Positions 59,415-64,000 of a stretch of 64,000 nt of DNA are shown here, one piece after another (the stretch's first letter is position 1; each line of letters begins with the position of its first letter). The notes beneath the pieces are model-generated. The model did no database searches. It had not been told where the DNA came from and was given only the letters and a program-made list of their open reading frames with translations. The position numbers and the translations under genes were made by a program. Source of the DNA: Symsagittifera roscoffensis (lineage: Eukaryota > Xenacoelomorpha > Acoela > Convolutidae); NCBI RefSeq assembly GCF_963678635.1, contig NC_087062.1:62046386-62110385 (forward strand), written 5' to 3'.

Positions 59415-60736
59415 AAATTTTAATTTTTCTCCAACTCCTTTTTCTAATAACCTCAAATCAAAACATAAACCCTTCCCCCCGCACAGGACCACAAGATTTA
59501 TTAGTAACACATTACGATTGTGAAGAAAACGAACAAAAAACACTACACAAATATGCAATAAATCAAGTATCACAATGCGAAACAGAACCACAAGCCATAG
59601 AAACAACAAATGTAATAGCGACACTCTATTCAAAAGCCCGAGCAACTACATTTATAGGATATAAATTCACAGCAACATTTTCCGAAAAGAAAGTACATTG
59701 TTCACAAGTCTCAAACGGAAATAAAAACCGACTTGACCATGAATCATTCTACCAGAGTAATATAGAACGACTTTTACATCTCAATCCCGAAGATTGTAAA
59801 AACGAGTTACTCCGACTAAACATCACAAAAAATAAAAACACAGATAGAAAGTTAGTATATTTCCAAGTTTTTTCAGATTCTGTACATCAAGCAGAACTTG
59901 AAAGATATCAAGGACATATGAAATTAGATGAAAAGTACCCATATAACGGCGCACACGGACGATTAACCTATGACATGCACGATAAACACTGGATACCACA
60001 CATTGGTATAAATAACCCATCAAACTGCAAAGCAGACACAAAAAATAAAGGATACCAAGAAATAATGTTTTTCGATTGGAAAATACAACTCGAAAAAATT
60101 CAACTCACACGAGATTTATCAGACAACACAATGATCTATCAAGGAATTAGATTACCTTGTAAAAACGACCAAGGCTATTGTGACCCTACAACAAGAACAC
60201 AAGCAACAATTGTTTGGTTCCCCGAAGACACATGTACAACATTTCAAGTAGCAAAAATACACGCTCGTATGATAAAATTTCACGAAAAATATTTTATACA
60301 ATCAATACCATATGAACAAGTAAATCCATTACGAAAAATAAGTTCTAATTTTAGAAACATTCATAATATAGAAAATAAATTAACACGTTTTCAAATATAT
60401 CAAGAAACAGAACTTGCATGTAAATACAGAAACCCACTTCACAAAACACAATACTCCGAAATACTAGTTGAATACGAAAAAGGATTCGACATGACCACTG
60501 GAAAAACAAAAGTCGACCCATACGCCACAAGTCATCCTCCAAATGAAGGAACATCATACATACCAGTTCATTTTCAAAAAAATACAGGTCAACCTGGTGG
60601 ACATTTAAAGCCCCAAGACGATCAAAGCACACGTTTACAAGAACTATCACTAATGAATAGTACATATTTCGGTAATATCCACTATGATATTCACTTAGAT
60701 ATGAAACTAGACTACACAATTAGCCAAATTTTTTAA
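59402..60736 (+). CDS. env: Envelope-like glycoprotein, N-terminal part (444 residues)
   Basis: Starts with a clear signal peptide (MYILKILIFLQLLFLITS), then a secreted-type domain with many cysteines (LLVTHYDCEEN; SQCETEP; VHCSQVSNG; GYCDPTT) and N-glycosylation sites such as NIT. The pattern resembles glycoproteins carried by envelope-bearing LTR elements of invertebrates and by chuvirus-like RNA viruses, whose proteins are class-III-like fusion glycoproteins. This assignment is from memory of motif style, not a search. The frame ends at TAA (60734-60736). After one sense codon the same frame resumes with an ATG. A TACTCAG acceptor-like site lies just before the ATG. Confidence 0.7.
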   Translation: MYILKILIFLQLLFLITSNQNINPSPRTGPQDLLVTHYDCEENEQKTLHKYAINQVSQCETEPQAIETTNVIATLYSKARATTFIGYKFTATFSEKKVHCSQVSNGNKNRLDHESFYQSNIERLLHLNPEDCKNELLRLNITKNKNTDRKLVYFQVFSDSVHQAELERYQGHMKLDEKYPYNGAHGRLTYDMHDKHWIPHIGINNPSNCKADTKNKGYQEIMFFDWKIQLEKIQLTRDLSDNTMIYQGIRLPCKNDQGYCDPTTRTQATIVWFPEDTCTTFQVAKIHARMIKFHEKYFIQSIPYEQVNPLRKISSNFRNIHNIENKLTRFQIYQETELACKYRNPLHKTQYSEILVEYEKGFDMTTGKTKVDPYATSHPPNEGTSYIPVHFQKNTGQPGGHLKPQDDQSTRLQELSLMNSTYFGNIHYDIHLDMKLDYTISQIF

Positions 60737-60739
60737 GAA

Positions 60740-62020
60740 ATGTCACTCTCTGAATTAGAAACACTACACCAACTATGCGAATTAGAAAGAACACAAATAT
60801 TACAATCACTTGCACTAGCAGTATTAAAAATACCCTACGCAGGATATTTACTATCAGGAAATAGATCAAATTTTTTAGACTATGAAGGAAACATTTTATG
60901 GTTTTATACTTGTACCAAAAAAGTATCACCACTATACGTTTTTGAAGACAAACGATGCTATAAAAGAATCCCTATCTTTTATAAGAACAAAGTACATTTC
61001 GTTGACACACTTTCAAGAAGAACCTATTTCTGGGATACCGCAGTCCCATGTGGATCAGAAAATAGCCACAATGTAGTACAAATAAACCCTGATGAAGATA
61101 AATATTACCTTCTCACCCCATATCCCACATTAATGCAATCACTCAAAAAATTTTCACCAGAAAGCATTCGCGCTATCGCTCGAAACCCAAATATAGACTT
61201 ACAATCAATAGGAATATACTCAAAATCAGATATTCAACATCACATTAGAACACAACAATTCCAGGAATTATTAACACAAATGGACACAATACAAAGACAA
61301 TCAATTGACCAAAACTTACGCAAACTTGCCGAAACCGCAGGATTTGCAGACATCTATACGCAAGACTATAGCGGATATTTTAAAGACATTAAAGATTATA
61401 TATATCTAAAAGGTGAAAAATACCGTCCCCAAGATATATCACCTATCAATATTTTTAGCTTTGTTACACTCAAGAATGAAATTCTTGATTTTCTAGGATG
61501 GCCCTACTATATCTTAGAAAAACTGACTATTTTATACGCAATGTTTAACTTTATTGGATTTCTTTTTTCACTCTTAAAAGGAATCTATAACACATGTGCT
61601 ATACACACACAAGTCAATAGACAAGCAAGTGTAGCACGCATACTATTTGCAGGATTTTTTGGAATTTTTCCTACATCAATAAACAAAATTCTTTTAGATG
61701 CACAAATAAAAGAATACAACACAAAAATAGCAACAAGACAGAACACATACGACGAAGAACATAACAATGTAGACACAACGCCAACAGCACCACAGTTACC
61801 ACCCCTACCACATAACCATCCATTATCCCTAGTCCCACGTAATTTTCGAAACTTAGCAATAACACATAATCCAAATTTTAGACCAACCATATCACAAAGT
61901 CCCATCCAACATATAATGACACGCCACTCACAAGATGAAAATACTTATGAACAAATTATAGAACAACCCCATACCACCGCTTTTCAGTCTCAAAATAATA
62001 ATTTTTTTAGCCCACGATGA
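60740..62020 (+). CDS. env: Envelope-like glycoprotein, C-terminal part with TM and PTAP tail (426 residues)
   Basis: Directly in frame with 59402-60736 after a single TAA. It begins with a helical LCELERTQILQSLALAVLK segment, then YAGYLLSGNRSNFL and a Cys-rich domain (FYTCTKKVSPLYVFEDKRC; RIPIFYKNKVHFVDTLSRR). A transmembrane region lies near 61505-61600 (LTILYAMFNFIGFLFSLL) and a second hydrophobic stretch near 61635-61675. The cytoplasmic tail is Pro-rich with PTAP (61781-61792) followed by PPLP. It has no signal peptide of its own, so as a separate protein it would not enter the ER normally. The stop overlaps the next ATG (ATGA). Confidence 0.7.
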   Translation: MSLSELETLHQLCELERTQILQSLALAVLKIPYAGYLLSGNRSNFLDYEGNILWFYTCTKKVSPLYVFEDKRCYKRIPIFYKNKVHFVDTLSRRTYFWDTAVPCGSENSHNVVQINPDEDKYYLLTPYPTLMQSLKKFSPESIRAIARNPNIDLQSIGIYSKSDIQHHIRTQQFQELLTQMDTIQRQSIDQNLRKLAETAGFADIYTQDYSGYFKDIKDYIYLKGEKYRPQDISPINIFSFVTLKNEILDFLGWPYYILEKLTILYAMFNFIGFLFSLLKGIYNTCAIHTQVNRQASVARILFAGFFGIFPTSINKILLDAQIKEYNTKIATRQNTYDEEHNNVDTTPTAPQLPPLPHNHPLSLVPRNFRNLAITHNPNFRPTISQSPIQHIMTRHSQDENTYEQIIEQPHTTAFQSQNNNFFSPR

Positions 62021-63825
62021 GCCGACAACTTGGATCCCTACACCGTTCAAATTCCCACCCAACCAACCTCACTACTCCAATTACAATAATACCACTTTTT
62101 GCTTTCCCGCCACCCGATTTCCCAACCAGTAATGTAACATCAGGCATGAATTCCGATACTAATTCACACATCTCAGTTTTATACTCCACATCACAACTCA
62201 ATAACCCGAATATTGAAACCCCCGATGAATTTGCCGACTCTGAACCATCTCCATCCAATAATTTTCACACCAACCCCTCAATTTTTTCCCAACCCCCTTT
62301 TCAACCAATGACACCAAATAACCCTGTCTCCACCAATTCTACACCCTCTTATGCTTCCCAAGTCACTCCAACCTATTCTTCACATCATTCAGACCGATCA
62401 TCCAATTCTCCAGATACCCCCCAAATCTCCCCAGAACTAGATAATTTTATTACATTACAACAACAACCCTACCACCTTGATACCCCCACCATAAACCAAA
62501 TTTCATCCACAATAGATTCATCCAACCCTCCTACCCCTACACCCTCTTCAATTTATACCGAATCATTAGCACCATCATCCACATCTACTGAATCTTCACT
62601 CAGCACTAATAAGGCTTACCGCACTTTTAAAAAAAAGTTCCCCAACCATCCTTTCCCAGCAAAACCAGGAACAGCCCGTGAATATATAAATCACCCAAAT
62701 CACACTAATACAAAAGAATTTTTAGCTATCACCTTACCCTCATTTCCACAATATACCTTAAACACCCCTCACGACACTAACGAGACACGTAACTTTGTAG
62801 ACGAACACGTTTTAATGCCTACCCTTCCTTGGACCTCATATTATCATTTTACTAATCCCCTTTGCTTACCTTTATCTAACACTCACATCGATATAGAACG
62901 AAATAAGGACATGCTATATCGACTCACTACACCACTAACACCTAGACAATTTACTTACATCGGATATAAAAAATCACTAAAAACATACACTGCACCCCGA
63001 GCTAACGAATATACGCTAGAATATTACGATCATAACATCATCAGAACTAACCAAGATCAATTCTTAGACGACGATCGCTTCGCTAACCCACAAATCACAG
63101 AAAAATTTTTCATTAAAACACCATATGTATTTACACTCAATATCTTTGACCGCAAATTTGACCACATCATTTCAGAAGCACTAACAGACACACAAGCTTA
63201 CGAAAGTTTTAAAGAACGCTTCCAAATATTTCCACTAACCTTTCATTTCCTTGCACCACATGAAAGAGATTTGCACTGCTCACACGATATTATGTTGCGC
63301 ACTAAACAAACTCACACATATACATATTATCGTTTTATCCAAAATCACTTCGACCTACACACTCCCTCCAGACAACCACACCACCGTTTTCAATTCATCA
63401 ATTCCAAATACACCTCACCATTCTTTCTTAACTTCACATATTGCATTAAAGATACTAACCTTCATGGTATTCTTCGAAATTATGATCCCATAACCCAAAT
63501 GTATATTTTTTGTCCCATCACCAAGACCTTCAACGCAGAAGAATCCCGACCCTTTCTTCTCCCACACGAATTTGTTCAACCTATAGAAATCCCCATTTTA
63601 GAATTCATCCACAACACTAAATTCAATCACAAATTATATAATCTAATCCAAAACACACCTTATGAGTTTGCAGTTGGCACTGAAGAACTAACCACCATTA
63701 AAGCACTTCAATTGCTTTGGCCACTGCTTCAAACTAAAAATATCATCCGCATCTTAGCTAAATTACTAACAACTTCAGATCTCATCCACGACATCTTCCC
63801 CCACGGTTTCTTCCCCGACGACTAA
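62017..63825 (+). CDS. Orphan accessory ORF (602 residues)
   Basis: The ATG overlaps the env stop by the ATGA motif. Residues 1 to ~205 are Ser/Thr/Pro/Asn-rich and likely disordered. Residues ~205-600 look folded: aromatic and His-rich, few cysteines (about 4), no transmembrane helix, no signal peptide. Phrases such as FTYIGYKKSLKTYTAPRANE and FFLNFTYCIKDTNLHG suggest beta structure, but no family is recognised. The + strand is more C-rich here than in gag-pol, though equally G-poor, which may mean a separate origin. Position after env recalls accessory genes of complex retroviruses. That is only an analogy. Confidence 0.65.
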   Translation: MSRQLGSLHRSNSHPTNLTTPITIIPLFAFPPPDFPTSNVTSGMNSDTNSHISVLYSTSQLNNPNIETPDEFADSEPSPSNNFHTNPSIFSQPPFQPMTPNNPVSTNSTPSYASQVTPTYSSHHSDRSSNSPDTPQISPELDNFITLQQQPYHLDTPTINQISSTIDSSNPPTPTPSSIYTESLAPSSTSTESSLSTNKAYRTFKKKFPNHPFPAKPGTAREYINHPNHTNTKEFLAITLPSFPQYTLNTPHDTNETRNFVDEHVLMPTLPWTSYYHFTNPLCLPLSNTHIDIERNKDMLYRLTTPLTPRQFTYIGYKKSLKTYTAPRANEYTLEYYDHNIIRTNQDQFLDDDRFANPQITEKFFIKTPYVFTLNIFDRKFDHIISEALTDTQAYESFKERFQIFPLTFHFLAPHERDLHCSHDIMLRTKQTHTYTYYRFIQNHFDLHTPSRQPHHRFQFINSKYTSPFFLNFTYCIKDTNLHGILRNYDPITQMYIFCPITKTFNAEESRPFLLPHEFVQPIEIPILEFIHNTKFNHKLYNLIQNTPYEFAVGTEELTTIKALQLLWPLLQTKNIIRILAKLLTTSDLIHDIFPHGFFPDD

Positions 63826-63828
63826 CAG

Positions 63829-63905
63829 GTAAGTATGAACTATACATATTAGTAACTAGTTATTAAAATTAGAAACTAACCATTCTTTATTCATGTCTTC
63901 ATTAG
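63829..63905 (+). other. Putative 77-nt intron after the orphan ORF
   Basis: CAG|GTAAGTAT is an excellent donor three bases after the ORF stop. Candidate acceptors are TCTTCATTAG (63905) and TTTTAG (63913). If used, splicing would occur just behind the stop codon and lead to the next ORF. Confidence 0.45.
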
Positions 63906-63952
63906 AATTTTAGCCTTCATCCAACGATCATCTGAAAAATTCACAAAAGAAA

Positions 63953-64000
63953 ATGAAAATTGGAAACTTCTTCAAACTGTTTAAAACTCTATTAATTTTT
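63953..64000 (+). CDS. Start of a further ORF cut by the window edge
   Basis: The ATG opens MKIGNFFKLFKTLLIF, a Lys-then-hydrophobic start like a signal peptide, running off the window. It is only 16 codons, so weak. It implies the element has yet another gene, or this is chance. Confidence 0.3.
   Translation, partial: MKIGNFFKLFKTLLIF

Larger units (their letters stand above)
49042..64000 (+). mobile_element. Very large envelope-bearing Ty3/gypsy retroelement with accessory ORFs (3' end outside window)
   Basis: About 15 kb of dense + strand coding: Gag-protease, RT-RNaseH-IN, small ORFs, a Ser/Pro/Thr-rich ORF, an envelope-like glycoprotein, a 602-codon orphan and a further ORF at the edge. 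RT-RNaseH-IN order and RT motifs place it in Ty3/gypsy. Typical members are 5-10 kb, so this one is exceptionally long. The coding strand is A-rich and G-poor throughout, unlike the host flank. Several in-frame stops but no clear frameshift in the conserved genes indicate a young copy or stop-dependent expression. It is inserted in the PTP gene intron in sense orientation. Confidence 0.88.

Noticed and set aside
53348-60736. Alternative genetic code as explanation of in-frame TAA/TGA
   Set aside because: Other ORFs of the element and the host exons end normally, and TAA is used as a proper stop right before ATGs. Decay or programmed recoding is simpler.
49426-62258. Many minus-strand ORFs within the retroelement
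   Set aside because: They are shadows caused by the G-poor coding strand, which makes few stops on the complementary strand, and they lack motifs.

Overview
The window is AT-rich invertebrate animal DNA. It carries a spliced receptor gene with EGF-like and fibronectin-III-like extracellular parts, and most of the rest is transposable elements and a satellite array. The taxon cannot be fixed from sequence alone. A tunicate such as an appendicularian is one possibility, because envelope-bearing Ty3/gypsy elements and very short introns are known there, but this is a guess.

Host gene (+ strand). Six exons can be chained with matching splice phases: 1610-1862 (calcium-binding EGF), 2722-2950, 3174-3592, 3966-4073, 22817-23129 and 46406-48780. 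The last exon holds more ectodomain, a transmembrane helix and the first quarter of a protein tyrosine phosphatase (PTP) catalytic domain, ending at a phase-1 donor. The rest of the phosphatase, including its active-site loop, is not in the window. The gene therefore spans at least 47 kb. Its long introns are filled by mobile DNA.

Intron 4 (4074-22816) holds a tandemly duplicated LINE fragment, a tRNA-like SINE-type head, and a decayed Ty3/gypsy element (7428-13854) with LTRs, a polypurine tract and a 5-bp target duplication (ACCCT). The 3' half of that element plus about 2 kb of flank was then duplicated in tandem (9990-15937 and 15938-21785). Intron 5 (23130-46405) holds two small foldback/MITE-like elements and a 22-kb head-to-tail array of about 60 copies of a ~370-bp unit. 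Each unit has terminal inverted repeats, and the whole array is flanked by a 10-bp direct repeat. The array looks like one inserted MITE that expanded in place.

Intron 6 (48781 onward) holds a very large, virus-like Ty3/gypsy element (about 49042 to beyond 64000) in the same orientation as the gene. It encodes Gag-protease, RT-RNaseH-integrase, a 49-residue ORF, two small hydrophobic ORFs, a Ser/Pro/Thr-rich ORF without an ATG, an envelope-like glycoprotein split by one in-frame stop, and a 602-residue orphan ORF. A new ORF begins at the right window edge. The coding strand is A-rich and very G-poor. Neighbouring ORFs overlap or are joined by stop-start motifs (TAAATG, TAAGAAATG, ATGA), the Gag start codon appears to sit on a tiny upstream exon, and a 78-bp exact copy of env lies just outside the presumed 5' end. 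This element is the best candidate for something undescribed.
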